Source: Helicoverpa zea (lineage: Eukaryota; Arthropoda; Insecta; Lepidoptera; Noctuidae). Taken from it: a stretch of 64,000 nucleotides of DNA. The translations under genes were made by a program, and so were the position numbers. This document shows, piece after piece, positions 1 through 11,489 of this stretch. The DNA is taken from contig NC_061460.1 in the NCBI RefSeq assembly GCF_022581195.2, positions 12,869,501 to 12,933,500 on the forward strand. Reading direction: 5' to 3'. Below the pieces are notes generated by a model. It searched no databases. It saw nothing but the letters and a program-made list of their open reading frames with translations, and was not told where the DNA came from. Position 1 is the first letter of the stretch. Each line of letters begins with the position of its first letter.

Positions 1-401
1 ACTAGGGTGTAGACTGAGGCATGAGCTGTCACCACTATGAAGTACTGGACCACTTTGCACCACAAGTCCCCGAAGGGCCATCGAGGCATGACGTAGTCAG
101 TAGCAGTGAAAGGTACGCAGAATATGACGAAGAGTAGATCAGCGACAGCCAGGTTAATAATAAGAAGGTTTGTGGTGGATCTCATGCCAGGGTTGGCAGC
201 GACGACAAGAACGACCAAAGCATTGCCGACAAGTCCGACAATGCCGATGAATCCGAAGAAGATGGGGACAACCCTCGAAACGACCTTCTCCAAAAGTTCT
301 CCATTTTCGTATTCGCTGCTGTAGTTACATCCTCCAAGTAAAGCCTCTTCACTGGTCAGGTTGAGGCATATGCTCATAAATTCGTCTTCTGTCGACTCCA
401 T
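1..401 (-). CDS. AstA-R: Allatostatin-A receptor, first coding exon (partial)
   Basis: Rhodopsin-family GPCR for FGLamide (type A) allatostatin peptides, which act in insect feeding and endocrine control at the plasma membrane. The exon encodes the first 133 residues and runs off the left edge. Visible parts are an extracellular N-terminus with glycosylation sites NLT (14-16) and NYS (26-28), TM1 at about 44-68 with the GN motif (59-60), and TM2 at about 78-98 with NLAVAD (83-88) holding the conserved Asp88. Next come the first-loop WPFG (108-111), the TM3 Cys115 and the start of TM3. The segment FCVPFTATDYV (94-104) and the TM3 start IVVTAHASVYTL (122-133) are typical of insect allatostatin-A receptors rather than of the related galanin or opioid-like receptors. 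The start codon at 399-401 has a strong context (AAAATGG), and an in-frame extracellular tail follows. Only the N-terminal third is visible, so integrity of the gene cannot be judged. Confidence 0.93.
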   Translation of the reverse strand, partial: MESTEDEFMSICLNLTSEEALLGGCNYSSEYENGELLEKVVSRVVPIFFGFIGIVGLVGNALVVLVVAANPGMRSTTNLLIINLAVADLLFVIFCVPFTATDYVMPRWPFGDLWCKVVQYFIVVTAHASVYTL

Positions 402-443
402 TTTGAAGGTTTATCGTTCTAATTCTTCATATCTCGAGAGTTT
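402..443 (-). other. AstA-R: 5'UTR part of AstA-R exon with splice acceptor and 3-codon uORF
   Basis: On the minus strand a pyrimidine-rich acceptor ending TTTGTTTCAG (446-444 is the CAG) lies 42 bases upstream of the start codon, so the 5'UTR is spliced. Within these 42 bases is a minimal upstream ORF: ATG at 430-428, then two sense codons and TAG at 421-419. It could reduce initiation at the receptor start. The splice call is made from the sequence only. Confidence 0.75.
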
Positions 444-774
444 CTGAAACAAAGAGAATTATTTGATTATAATAGTGGTAGGTAGATACATTTCAGATAG
501 GTAAATGTTATCTTAGTACATATTCAGAAGTAAATACATATTTTAGCAGAAACCTTGTGTAGATTACGTCATATCGAGGTTTTATATTATTATCTGAGAC
601 CCGCACACAATATTTTATGTCTAATGTCTTTAAGAGCGATATCGAACAAAATATATTGCTAACGGGTTACGCAGAGGACTCATTCTCACAGAAGTTTATC
701 TAGAAAAACAATAATTCACCGAAAAGCTTCGATATTCATGCGAGATAATATTATTAACTCTTAGTAATGTCTTT
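444..774. other. Intronic DNA, nothing recognised
   Basis: AT-rich sequence immediately 5' of the receptor exon on the minus strand. No ORF, structured repeat or RNA gene is visible. Confidence 0.5.
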
Positions 775-1370
775 AAGCTTATTCCATGGAGTGCAAAATG
801 TCTGGCGGAGATGTCATAATACAAAGTCTCCTGTGAAATTAGCGCGCCAAAATACGGGTTTTCATGGTACAAGGGACGCTACTAGCACCGCCCTTTCAAT
901 CACTAATAATCAATCAACACCACTCCAACTTTCACACTTTGGTTTTGATTTGACAATCACGCCTGTCCTACGTTACTTGACCTACAAGAAAGCGCCTGAC
1001 CTACCTTCCTTAAGGCATCTTCGCTATCTTTCCTTCCTCCATGGCTTATTCCTATGGGATGTTTCTACATGAGAAAATCTTTCTCAACTTTTCTGTGTTT
1101 CCAAATGTTCGTCCCATTCCCTTAACAACGTAATTAGTTCTCATTGTTTTCTGTACTTTTGCTATAATTTACAATTAGTGAATCGTTTCTTTTGATTGCC
1201 GTTCTGTTTCCTGTGTAATGGAAGTTTCTTAAGCGTGGGGTATTGTTTGACCTGAACATGCCATGCTCTTTGTGATCGGTGTAATTTGTGTAATGCGTGT
1301 GTTTATGGTGTAGGAATATTTTTGGATGTAGGAAATTTTTGGATTATGGTTTTAGCAAGGCGAGTGGTTT
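775..1370 (+). repeat. Dispersed repeat family C, copy 1
   Basis: About 300 bases (775-1075) align by eye with 56010-56310, sharing stretches such as GGAGATGTCATAA and GCGCCTGACCTACC in the same order. The downstream T/G-rich tail is more loosely similar in the two places. The family is not one I recognise. It may be a LINE 3' region or a non-autonomous element. The ORF across it has no recognisable domain. Confidence 0.5.
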
Positions 1371-2435
1371 ATGGGATGAAGAAAAAAAGATGTATGGAAT
1401 TGATAAAATCTATTTTCACTAATATTACAAAGGAGATACATTTTTGGTTTCTTTGTTTGAACCCAAAAGGTTCCAACAGTAATATTAAAAAAAAAAAACT
1501 TTATATATTGACGATGAAAAAGTAGATTTTCTTAGAATTTTCTCACTATTTTCTTAGAATTCTTGAAATCGGAAACTTTAGCTAGAAACAATTTGCTACA
1601 TTTTACTTGACAGACTTGGCGTGGCGGTAAGTAAACATTTTGGACGTAAAAAATACTTTTTAAGTGAATTCAGTAAGTTATTTGTTGACCAAAAACTTTG
1701 GTTGGAAGTTTACAAGTTTCGGGTCTTCTTTTTAAACTAACTTCTTTGGAACTAGTAAATATATCTGCTTGTTATGCTCTTAGTTTCGTACTACGAACAT
1801 AATTTGCTATAACAGGTTATCTAGAATAACACTTTCTTTTAGTATGTTTTGGGTTACAGCCAGAACCAATTTGGCTACCTACTCCCTGTTTAAAACACTT
1901 GCAAGTATTTTTATTTCATAAAGCTTCTATTCATAATAAAGAAAGTGATGCACTTAAAGTCATACACATAGCTTTGTTATTGTTTTGTACCATTCATATA
2001 TTTTTTATTTTATTACGCCTGTCAAAACTAAATTAACTTTTCAATTATTATCTTTTAATACAGACATCTGTAAAACACTCTTCATTATATAAAACAAGAC
2101 CAATTTATCGATGAAAATAAAAAATAAACCTTTTGGTTGACAACGATAAAACCATAGAAGACATAAGAATACTTCAACGTTTTCACTAGATATGTTTGGA
2201 AGAAATATTCCCAAAATAAATAGCAAAAACATTTTTGATACTTGTATAGGATTAAAAAAACTGAGCACGTGTGAGCTCAGTACAATAAGCATTGTTATTT
2301 GTAGCAGTCTTTCATATTCGCAGCGAAATCCAAATCACTACATATGCATGGAACGTGAACAATTTGAATACACCTACATAGAGACAACGGAAGGTAAGGA
2401 TATCATATATTGTGCAAATACTAGAACATAATATT
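1371..2435. other. AT-rich DNA, no supportable gene
   Basis: Low-complexity AT-rich sequence with scattered short ORFs that show no domain, no biased codon use and no splice context. Nothing else can be supported. Confidence 0.5.
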
Positions 2436-2565
2436 GACGACCTCGATGGCGCAATGGACGCCATGCCGGACTGCCGAACCTGAGGTCCCGGGTTCGATTC
2501 CCGGTTCGGTCGACATTTGTGTGATGAATAAGAATAAGAATAAGAAGAATAAGAATAAGAATCTT
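2436..2565 (+). repeat. tRNA-derived SINE head with (AATAAG)n tail
   Basis: A tRNA-like head carries an A box TGGCGCAATGG (2447-2457) and a B box GGTTCGATTCC (2491-2501). Its ends GACGACC and GGTCGAC can pair at 6 of 7 positions. The anticodon arm does not fold well, so this is a SINE promoter head rather than a functional tRNA. It is followed by a short body and an (AATAAG)n run at 2526-2562. That run abuts the 3' end of a LINE on the other strand, so the two elements share the microsatellite. Confidence 0.7.
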
Positions 2566-3045
2566 TATTTGCAGAGACACGGTATTAGGTACAGGTGTTT
2601 TGGTAAATTACATAACGTACATGCATATCTCACCGCTCAATCGGTATGCAAATTTCGAGTAGACACTGGTACATACTACATTGACATAAATAAAAATAAA
2701 TATTACAGTGTCATACACATACAAAAGTGTTATTTCAGACAATTCAATAAAAATTCAATAATCGAGATTATACAATCACAATCTATTTAATTACACATAA
2801 CACAAAATATTAAATTAAACATTATTCAATTACACGAAATATTAAATTAAACATTATTTAATTACGCATAACACAAAATATTAAATTAAACATTATTTAA
2901 TTACGCATAACACAAAATATTAAATTAAACATTATTTAATTACACATAACATAAAATATTAAATTAAACATTATTAATTTATAATCTTTTTAATATTACT
3001 TACAAACAATCATCATAGTGTGTTAGACACTACTTACGCATTGTA
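2566..3045 (-). repeat. 3'UTR of truncated LINE with 39-bp tandem repeats
   Basis: This continues, on the minus strand, from the reverse-transcriptase remnant at 3046-3890 toward its microsatellite tail at 2562. Five tandem units, mostly 39 bp long and one shortened, lie at about 2787-2976. Unit starts are visible at 2860, 2899 and 2938, each built on AATATTAAATTAAACATTAT. Confidence 0.65.
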
Positions 3046-3890
3046 TCATGCGTTTTTGTGTTTAATAAATTCAGAAACCGTATAAAAACATTTGTCTAGT
3101 AACCACTTTTTAAGTTTGATTCTGAATTTGGATAATGGGAGTTCTCTAATTGATTTTGGAATTGTGTTAAAAATATGGATCGTCATACAGCTACAGTTTT
3201 TTTTGTACAGAGTTGTTAGAATTCTCGGCAGAGCTAATTTTGTTATGTCGCGTGATTGGTACCTTTTATTATCACTCACTTTTTCAAACAACTGACTGTG
3301 CTTTTTAACAAATACTCCGATTTCATAAATATAAAGGCTACTTAAGGTTAATACATTTAATCTTCTAAATCGGTCTGCACGACTCTGTTGGACCAGCTCC
3401 ACAGATAGCCCGGATACATTTTTTTTGAGATATGAATGCCCTACTGACTTCTGTAGAATTACCCCATAATATTAACCCGTACCGGAGTACCGAACTTACA
3501 TAACCGTGATACGCTATATAGTAAAGCCGTTTTTTCACAAGTAAGCTTTCTAATTTTCCGAAGGGCATAAACAAATTTATTTATACGAGAGCAGACACTC
3601 GCTACTTGAGCTTTCCAGTTCACATTTTTATCCAGTAACACTCCTAGAAATTTGGTTGTGTCCAATTCTTCAATGTTTTGTCCGCAGTATTCTAATTTAA
3701 CACTTGAGGCCACACTATTATAATTTCGAAATTTTATTACTTTTGTCTTGGATATATTGGCTGTAAGGTTATTTTGATCGAGCCAACGCATAATATTTTC
3801 CACCGTATCATTCAAGATTCGCTTGTAATCAGATGTGGTGGTGAGATCAGGAACTATCACAGATACACAGATGAGCATGCTTGTTGGCCG
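3046..3890 (-). pseudogene. 5'-truncated, frameshifted LINE reverse transcriptase (C-terminal part)
   Basis: Two overlapping minus-strand reading frames (3878 down to 3459, and 3402 down to 3046, bridged by a third frame) encode the C-terminal third of a CR1/Jockey-group ORF2. The first holds the post-catalytic region with a TKFLGVLLD-type motif (the usual FLG...D after the palm) and the following Ala/Val-rich helices. The second gives the C-terminal tail ending near FRIKLKKWLL. The palm motif FADD is missing, as the copy begins downstream of it. It is dead by truncation and frameshift. The intact element at 28905-34316 is related but not the same subfamily. Confidence 0.8.
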
Positions 3891-3959
3891 TGGTCTGGGT
3901 GTTACAATATGTATTTATAAATAAGTATATATGTAGTTTATCAGTTGTGTTAGCACCCA

Positions 3960-4496
3960 TAACACAAGTTAATTAATAACTTAGCATGGGGCTAACCGAC
4001 CGTGTGTGAAAAGTCGTCACACTTGTCGTTGCCGCGCCGCGCTACAGACAAAACACAACATAGTGCCGCGCTGTCTATGGTTTGGTTGTTTTTGTTTTTT
4101 AATCAATTTTGTCTGTCTTTTTTTTTTGTTATAATACTTTTGTCTTTATTTTATTTTATTTTTATGTTAAACTTTTTCGTAATATTTTTTTAATTTGTAT
4201 TCATGTTTTTAATGATGTCCCTTGCCTAAACAGCGTTAAGCATGTCCAGGGTTGTCTCGGAACTTATTAAATTTCCGTGGCAAGGACACGCGGGTCAGCG
4301 CTGAAAACCAGCGCAGTTGTCTCGTACCTGCGTGCGCGAGGCACAGCATTTATGCTGAGCGCTGTCCCTTTTTCGCAAGGTGGCGCAAATGCAGCGTATT
4401 TAAATGTCTGCTTGTTCTGTCATTAGTTTTATTTGTTTTATTGCTTTTGCGTCGTTTGCGATAATAAATGGTTTTTCTTTCTTTCTTTCTTTCTAA
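3960..4496 (+). repeat. LINE 3'-end fragment with (TTTC)n tail
   Basis: A moderately GC-rich tract lacking long ORFs (4215-4462) runs into AATAAATGG and a (TTTC)n run at 4474-4494. This is the arrangement of a truncated LINE 3'UTR with a microsatellite tail. No RT residues are visible, so the clade is not assigned. Confidence 0.5.
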
Positions 4497-5031
4497 AAGG
4501 TGTCCCGACATTATTATTAATATTTATTTATTATTTAATATAGTTTAGGAAAGCATACTTTACGATATGAAGTAGTTAGCTGTTTCTTTTGGAACTTATT
4601 CCCATACCCAGATCAAATATAACCCTCCAACAGTGAAATGAATAATTAACATGTAGAAATACAATGGTATCACGTACTAACTGAAATATTTGTGAAACAC
4701 GAGCACGTATTCACTTCAATATTCGCTGAACGCAATCCAAAGTCTCACCTTGACAAAGATCAGGTAAACCATTAAGAGAAACAGACATTCAAAAATACTA
4801 AAACAATGATTAGTATAATTTCATAGCTTGGTAGTTATACCACAGATTTCTGTAATAGTAACTACGTTATACTTTCCTTATCAAATATAACTACTGACAT
4901 TATAAAGAGGTATACATAATTTTTTTGACATAGAACTCAGAGACTGACTCATGTAACTATGTCAAAATTGTATCTTTACATTATATGACTTGAATTCAAC
5001 TACGTTTTTTACTGAGTGGAGATATTGTGCC
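4497..5031. other. AT-rich DNA, nothing recognised
   Basis: There are no ORFs above background and no inverted or direct repeats of note. Confidence 0.5.
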
Positions 5032-5770
5032 ACATTGCAGACAAACCAGTCGGCCGACAGCTGACCCGAAAGTTGCAATAACTATTTATATATGTCGGAG
5101 CGAGCATCATGATGGATGGCACTATCGTCCGACATCAGTTAGGGTAATCGAGCAGAGAGATAAATCAAACAAACTCAAAACTTAAACTCAAAACTCAAAC
5201 GTTTATTCAAATTACTAAGAACAAAAGACAGCCCCCAAAACGCCCGCCCTTCGCCACTTCCTATGTGTTTTGGCTGGGGAGAAGAAGTGGCGGAACAAAC
5301 TCCCCAGCAACATATGTCTGTCTGTTAGGTTAGAAGAACCGTTACAATTTTAGTTCACAAGACACTTTACATTTGGATCTACAACGGTACTACAACGCTA
5401 GGCAATAACACTAGGTACACTACACGTAACGAAGGCGTAAAGACGTAACGCAACGACTCCACGAAGATTCAACGAAGCCTCGACCAAGACTCAACCGAGA
5501 GTGAGTTCCGCGGACGCCACGCTGACCACCACGACTGCCAATCGCGCCAAATTGTTGTTTCACCGGAAACGCCACCAGAGGGCGCGCTTGCGTCTCGTTC
5601 AGTGACCGTACTATTGACTATCCCCGACATATATATATTTTTTAAATCTTTAATTCATACAATGGTCTGGTTCTAGTTAAATGCCTGATCTTTGTGATGT
5701 CTTACATTCATGACTTTGATAGATTTATGATCCGGGCAACTAAAAGTCGGCCGACTAAAAGTTTGCAGTG
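5032..5770. mobile_element. MITE of the AGTCGGCCGAC family, split by an inserted element
   Basis: The left end (CATTGCAG... CAGTCGGCCGACAG, about 5033-5060) and the right end (AGTCGGCCGACTAAAAGTTTGCAGTG, ending 5770) form imperfect terminal inverted repeats. The same end motif recurs at 8513-8541, 8828-8856 and about 51300-51465. Removing the insert at 5093-5629 leaves a MITE of about 200 bp. Confidence 0.5.
5093..5629. mobile_element. LTR-like TG...CA element (candidate solo LTR) with LINE-3'UTR-like segment
   Basis: The 537-bp unit starts TGTCGG and ends CCGACA, and is flanked on both sides by TATATA, which fits a short target-site duplication in an AT tract. That is the form of a solo LTR. 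Against this, the middle (about 5165-5312, minus strand) closely resembles the 3'UTR of the CR1-like LINE at 34140-34310, including GTTTTGGGGG and a (TTTGAG)n-like tail. So either a LINE end has inserted in the LTR or the unit is a chimaeric non-autonomous element. Confidence 0.5.
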
Positions 5771-6219
5771 CGGGTACGAATAATTCATATAAGAACAACA
5801 ACAGTGATAACAATTAGAAAAGCCGTCTTGCACAATAAATTTGAGTTAAAACTGACAGCAAATACGACAATAACTATTAAAACTAAATTCCAGCACACAG
5901 TTATAGTGGTCGTTATCGTTGAAATTCATGAAGAACTTCATGAACTCCATGGCTATGTGTGAAGGAATTTATATCGAGTGTTCGCGGTAAATGCATTATG
6001 TTTATGAAGCGGGTAATGTGTTGGATCATTTGTGGGTATGTCTGGAGATATTTAGATCTTGATAACAGGCGTTATGAGGGACATTAACATTATTATCATT
6101 GTCATTATAGTTTACATTGTAAGCTGTAATCATCTCTAGTAAGTCTACGGCAGTCGCAGAATAGACAAAACCTGTTTCTTGTTAAGTCATTTTTTCTACG
6201 CAGTCAAATTTTAATATCC
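5771..6219. other. No recognised feature
   Basis: AT-rich intronic-type DNA with only short chance ORFs. Confidence 0.45.
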
Positions 6220-6360
6220 TATGTTCAGGTAGGCCTATCTAGATGCTACGGGGGCTGCGGTATTGCTCAAAAGAGTGACCGCACTCCTGATACACAAAGG
6301 GTTCTATAAGAAACAAAGGTGGGGTTTGGTCAGTATGTCTGACACTCCCTCCGGCTGAAA
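6220..6360 (+). repeat. Dispersed repeat family D (GGTCAGT...CTGACACTCCC), copy 1
   Basis: It shares the order 'CTACGGG..., AAAGGTGGGTTT, GTCAGT.x.GTCTGACACTCCCT' with copies at 17545-17715 (reverse orientation parts), 21030-21130 and 44330-44560. This is a common dispersed sequence of moth genomes. No coding content is visible. Confidence 0.5.
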
Positions 6361-7249
6361 CATACACAGACAATGCAACATGGATACGGAACCCGGAAAA
6401 TAGCTTTGTCATTTATTTCCTACATTTAAAATAGAGCTAGACAAGCGAATGATCAAATTATTCTCACATTGAATGGTTGGCAAACAGAATCCGTTTAAAA
6501 TCACTGCACATTGCATACTGCTCGGGCCGCGCTTTTTGTGAGCCCATTCTAAATTGGAGGGCACGAATTTTTTATATCAATCACTGACCAGTCTATAGAT
6601 TTTTGATTGCCATGATCGTTGTGCTTTTTGGTTGGAGCTTATGAAGCTGAAGAGTTTGATTGTTTGGACGCTCTAGTGTCAAGAACTTCAAGAGCGATTT
6701 AAATAATAATTATTTCAGTGTTCGATGCATATTTATCGAGGAAGGCTAGGTACGAAAAAAAGTTCCCAAGGAACGCGTGTTGGAAGAAATTGGTTTAAAC
6801 TAGTGCTATTATAATTATGATCGCATCATTTTACTTGGTATTGAGATATATCACTTTAACTACTCTGAGTGCGCCATTTAACTATAGTGATAACCATAAC
6901 CAGCCCAGCTATTGTCGCCCATTGGTCAAAACGGCGATTTGACCACTGAAAACGTTTCGGTTATCGTTAGATTTAAATGAGGCAACTCACCGTTAGTGTA
7001 ACATTTGAGTATATCAAGGTAAAGCTCATTTATGATAAGAACCAGGATTAGGCAGGTAAATTGAGTAAAGAATATTACCAGAAAATATGTTACAACCACT
7101 TACTATGGCTATGCTTCTGAACAAGTATTACATAAAAGCCAGTGGATTTCCACTACTTAGGCCTTTATAGCCGTTCACGAAACTCACTCATAAAAGACAT
7201 CATAACAGTTTGCCTACCCAACATTTACAAGATAAGTATATAACATAAA
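6361..7249. other. No recognised feature
   Basis: AT-rich sequence without structure that can be supported by eye. Confidence 0.45.
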
Positions 7250-7370
7250 CATTTTCTTTTCATAGAGTTTCTTGCCGGCTCTTCTCCATGTGACCAACTT
7301 TTGGACCCGTGCATCTAATGTGACGTTTCATAGGAGCCTGCAAAGACCTATTTGACCGTACCCAATGGGT
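7250..7370 (+). repeat. CR1-like LINE 3'UTR fragment
   Basis: It contains AGTTTCTTGCCGGCTCTTCTC (from about 7266), the sense form of a conserved 3'UTR segment. The antisense form is at about 12471-12491 (GAAGAACCGGCAAGAAACTC). It is truncated at both sides. Confidence 0.5.
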
Positions 7371-8512
7371 GAAATATCCATTTGTCACGACGCTGTGGCT
7401 CATGAACCGTGTTAGTTAGAGCTGATACAGAATTTTCGCCTATAATGTTTAAAAAAAAAATAGTGCTTTGTACTTTAAAGCAGTCTTCCTTTAAGTATAG
7501 TTCCAGGGATGACTCCTGAACCCTTCATGCTACGACAAAAGATTGTAGATTCATTCCATGGTGCCATGTTTCTGTAAAGTAGACAAAAATATTTCCATGG
7601 TAATTAAGATTTCGCACAGGTCGATCTAACATAATTCATTCATGACGAGTTATTGGCTATGATTTGAACATTTTTGTCATCTTTTACGAGAACATTGATC
7701 AATACAAAACTTGCATCAGCTGCATGTATTCTATCTCTAAATAAAGATCATTTCGACCTTTCTAACTTCTATCATTTACCAATATTTTCGCTCTTAACTG
7801 TTGCAAAGATAACTAATATCCTTTTCGATCGTGCTCCGAAGCAATCTCAGTACTTGAGCTCTTCACCGAATCGATTAGCGCAATCAGCTTACAAGAGCTG
7901 GTGAAAAACATTAAATGTATTTCTTAGTAAGTACTTTCTAATATCTTTATTTGGTTAGTGGTTTGATTAGAATTGTAAGGGAAATTGTACTACGTGTAAG
8001 TGAATATAAAATAGGCTTAACACCATGGTTTATTGTCGAGTGCATTTTTACCGACTTCTCAAAAAGGAGATCCTCAATACCAATATTTTGAATATGATTT
8101 AGCATATTATTTAATTTAATATAGGATATATTTAATTATGTTTAACATGAGACACCTCTGTTCAAATGAAATACCTAACCTTTCCTCAGCAGTTACATAT
8201 GTAAAATTATTTATTTGTTAGAGATAGGTACCTAGGTACTTTACTCATAGTTTCTGAGATAACCGCATTCGAATTCGAATAAATTATAAATTCGAATAAA
8301 CAAAATCTTCAGCTTCATAAATACAGATATGAACTAACGACTGTTTAATGTAATTTTAAATAACAACAAGATGTCTTATACCGTTGTTAGAACAAAGACT
8401 TTTAAACTAAGTTTAAAATACCTTTTGTTAAGTTTGCGCCTCTGGGGAGTGTTTGTTTTAAATAGTTTATAATCTGTAGAATTTTCTAGCATTCTCGTTA
8501 AGTTGCCGCAGG
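7371..8512. other. AT-rich DNA with one dispersed repeat scrap
   Basis: The only recognisable item is a short ACCGACTTC...GGAG.TCCTCAA fragment at 8049-8078. Versions of it lie at 13505-13545 and 26023-26062 (reverse) and 61583-61615. No gene can be supported. Confidence 0.4.
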
Positions 8513-8856
8513 CTGCAAACTTTTAGTCAGCCGATAGTTTGCACGGACTCGTAAATCAGTAAGGATATGAATGGTAGTGCGCACATTACGATGATTAGGT
8601 ATCCAGCCGTGATAACACCGAATAAACAGTTTGATACGATCACCTTCACAATAAACTTGACAGTCAGCCAACCGTCGCATCAATTACCTATCGGCCGACA
8701 TTTAAAAGTTAAAGAAAATCTTGATTCCAATAAAAGTTTTCATTCGGTCTGATACCGGCTGAATATCGTATCTTTGTAATGTGCGTATGTAGTACCATTC
8801 ATTTTCATACTGATTTATGAGCTCAAACAAACTATCGGTCGACTAGAAGTCTCCAG
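8513..8856. mobile_element. MITE with 29-bp terminal inverted repeats
   Basis: The left end (8513-8541) and right end (8828-8856) match in inverted orientation at 24 of 29 positions, around CAAACTATCGG and GACTA. The 344-bp element encodes no transposase. The overlapping short ORFs are not genes. It belongs to the same end family as the element at 5032-5770. Confidence 0.7.
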
Positions 8857-10599
8857 TGTGCCTGAGCTGTTATATAGTTTTTGAATACATGACTACTAAA
8901 TAAGTATTTGTATCTAAAGCTCTATTTATAAGTTCAATATGATTGAAATAAGAATCGAAATGTTATATATTTTATTCGAATAGGTACGCTAAGAAAATGT
9001 AATATTGCAGACAAAAAATATGAACAACAATATTCTTTTTACGAGTAGGTAGACCTTGATAGAGAAGTAACATTTTATTTTGGTTCATTCAGCTTTTAGG
9101 GTACCGTCATTCAGATAAAAAAACTTGTAGACAGAATGCTTGTAGAATATCTTTAGAATAATATTAAGTTTTTCCTATTAACCTAGAAAGTCAACTTCAA
9201 AAAACTGATGGGAAAAAGCGTTTCTTTCTTACCTTTATGTGTAAGCTTTGCATTATTTCACTGTGAAAATATGTTCAAATGGTCATATCGATAGTATGCC
9301 TTTTTTCTTCCTCGGTGAGAATTCCCATGGACTAACCTCAACCAAGGGTTGTTGGAAAGGTGTGCTAAACTCTTACCGGCGAAAAACCTATCTGGTGTTG
9401 CCTATTTTCATCTTTGGTAGAGAGCACGGGTAATGGGTATGGCTAAAGCATTTTTCCATAGCATCTCTAGGTAACCTAGCTCGATTCGCGCTTACCAACT
9501 TTTTATTCCCTATATAAATAATATTTATCTTTAGACCTACATTTGTTTTATATCCAAAATAACTTTCTAGTAAATTCAATGCAGTCGTTAGGCGTGACGT
9601 GAGCAGTCGTAAAACTAATTTATGCGTCTATTATTTTGACAGGCCCATTAAATGTATAATATTAATCTTGGCCTATGTTGGTTTAGTTTGATTTTATTAT
9701 GTGACAATTAACGCAGTTATTTAATTTTCATTACTTTCGAGTCTAACTAAAATTTTAATTTATTACTATGCAATACAGGTTAATAGCTCAATTTTGTTTT
9801 ACCAGCAACTGAGCGAAAGTAACTTATTTGTGAACATTCAAATGGTCAAAGGTCCGATTTATAACCAGACGCGGTGCCAGCCAAAACCTATCAGTCATTT
9901 TACTAAAGAAACATTTTCAAGCTTTTTCCACCAAGAAAACCGTTTTCTTGTGTGGTCCGAATCAACTCATTGCATTAAGATGGTTTGGTGCTACACTGCC
10001 ATGCCTGATAAGGCACGTGACAGTCAGAATTCCGAGCCGTATTCAAAAATTCCCCGTCAGAGAACTTCAGGCGTAATAAGAAAACTCTGAAACTAAGGCT
10101 TGTTAGATGATTAAACCAGCACATTCAAGTAATCTACTTGAAAACAAGAAGAGAATCATAACATTAGTTACAAAATAAATAAATATGAACACAGCGTAAT
10201 AATTCTCCCACAATTTAAGCCACTAACAACAGAAATTTAGCTTCTAAAGCTTAAAAGATAACTCAAATTACGAGCTTCGTTTACTTTACAAAGTTTAGAG
10301 CCTCCGTATAATATAACACATGCGCATACTAACTAGATACTTGCCTTTTCCACTCGAAACATTCACGTATATATGTGTTATAAGTTCGCCTGGAACTGTT
10401 ATTGTTTCGAAGTTATTGTTATGAATTGTATAATGTTATGTGATATTTGCGTAGGCTGATCTAGTTGGGGTGTTTCATATATGTAAGTGTAAGTATTAAC
10501 ATTTATATATATATAGTTGTGTAGGTTTTGGTTCCGATGTTAATTAATGAAGTATTGATAAATTCTTAGGCTTATAGGCTTTTTCAAGGTACGGAAAGA
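8857..10599. other. AT-rich DNA, no supportable gene
   Basis: The longest open frames (for example 9794-10090) begin with non-ATG codons, have no domain and lack splice context. A weak (TA)n run lies at about 10503-10514. Confidence 0.4.
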
Positions 10600-10840
10600 A
10601 GTTCCCTTAGAGCGCTCGTGAAACTGCTTACGGAGACTAATAATAAGCTACACTTACAAAAATAATAAAGACAAAACATTTGTTTGTTTGTTTGTACCCT
10701 AAAGCCACCGAAATTACAGAAGCGGTTTGAAAAATGATTTCACTGTTTGAAAGCTTCACTCTTCCCGAGTAAGGAATATTTTGATCCCGTTACGAGCACT
10801 AAATCCTATGGGATGCGAGTAAAACTGCTTACAGCGACTA
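10600..10840 (-). repeat. Lep1/Helitron-like repeat fragments, two pieces
   Basis: Two pieces, each ending in a version of 'AAACTGCTTAC(A/G)G(A/C)GACTAATA', lie at 10611-10645 and 10815-10850. Between them are (TTTG)n and a CGGTTTGAAAAATGATTTCACTG.TTGAAAGCT stretch typical of the antisense strand of this family. They are degenerate. Confidence 0.45.
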
Positions 10841-11274
10841 ATATTTGTTTATACAATTAATTTTAGAACAAGCTAATAAAACATCTAATAAAATCTGCAC
10901 ATAATCACTTGTAAGCAATATATTTGCGCAATTAGCGCGTCTATAAATTGTGTTTACAAAGTAACTTGTAAACTACTGGCAATCTATCTGAGAAATTTAT
11001 TAGTTTATCATTCCGGGATTTAGAGATTTTCTATGACTTGTTTATGTATTGCTACTACTTATCTATTTTATTGGTCGTTAATCTGTGGTAGACCGTTGTG
11101 ATTATCTTGCAAAAACTAACAATGTTAAATACAAATCGGTGCTGAAAGTGTACTAGGATTGGTGCTGTAACGATTGGTGCAAATTGGAAAAAAAATTGGT
11201 GAGTGTAAATTATTTGGTGTTCTCTTATTTCCTTACTTATAGGATACATGTAAGGTCAACTATCAGTGTTTTAC

Positions 11275-11410
11275 GCAATCACACAAATATTGCTGAACCA
11301 ATTGAGATGTAATTTGGCATAGAAATAGGAGGTACACCAGGCACAGATATAGGATTGGGATGGTAGAAGTTCCCCTGGGACATCTAAAAACTCGGCTGTA
11401 CCCCCAAAAT
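11275..11410 (+). repeat. Lep1/Helitron-like repeat fragment
   Basis: It has the order CTGAACCAATTGAGATG.AATTTGG, 'GGATTGGGATGGTAGAAGTTCCCCTGGGA' typical of the family's middle region. No ends are preserved. Confidence 0.4.
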
Positions 11411-11489
11411 GCACCGAGGTATACCTACATATCTACATACAGCCTATAAAAAATCACGTAATTTCTGTGAACAATTCCATAAGGCCAGA

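Noticed and set aside
106..324. Plus-strand ORF at the left edge
   Set aside because: It is the antisense shadow of the allatostatin-A receptor exon.
1598..1626. Splice-like 13-nt segment (TTTTACTTGACAG ... GTAAGT)
   Set aside because: It has a poor pyrimidine tract and lies in AT-rich DNA. I keep it as a reminder that chance acceptor-donor pairs occur and that the microexon candidates need RNA support.
2437..2515. Possible functional tRNA gene
   Set aside because: A and B boxes and a fair acceptor stem are present, but the anticodon arm does not pair properly and a repeat body with a microsatellite follows, so it is a SINE head.
2787..2976. Regular repeats that might suggest a CRISPR-like array
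   Set aside because: Units are contiguous 39-bp tandem copies with no unique spacers, and they lie in a LINE 3'UTR of a eukaryotic genome.
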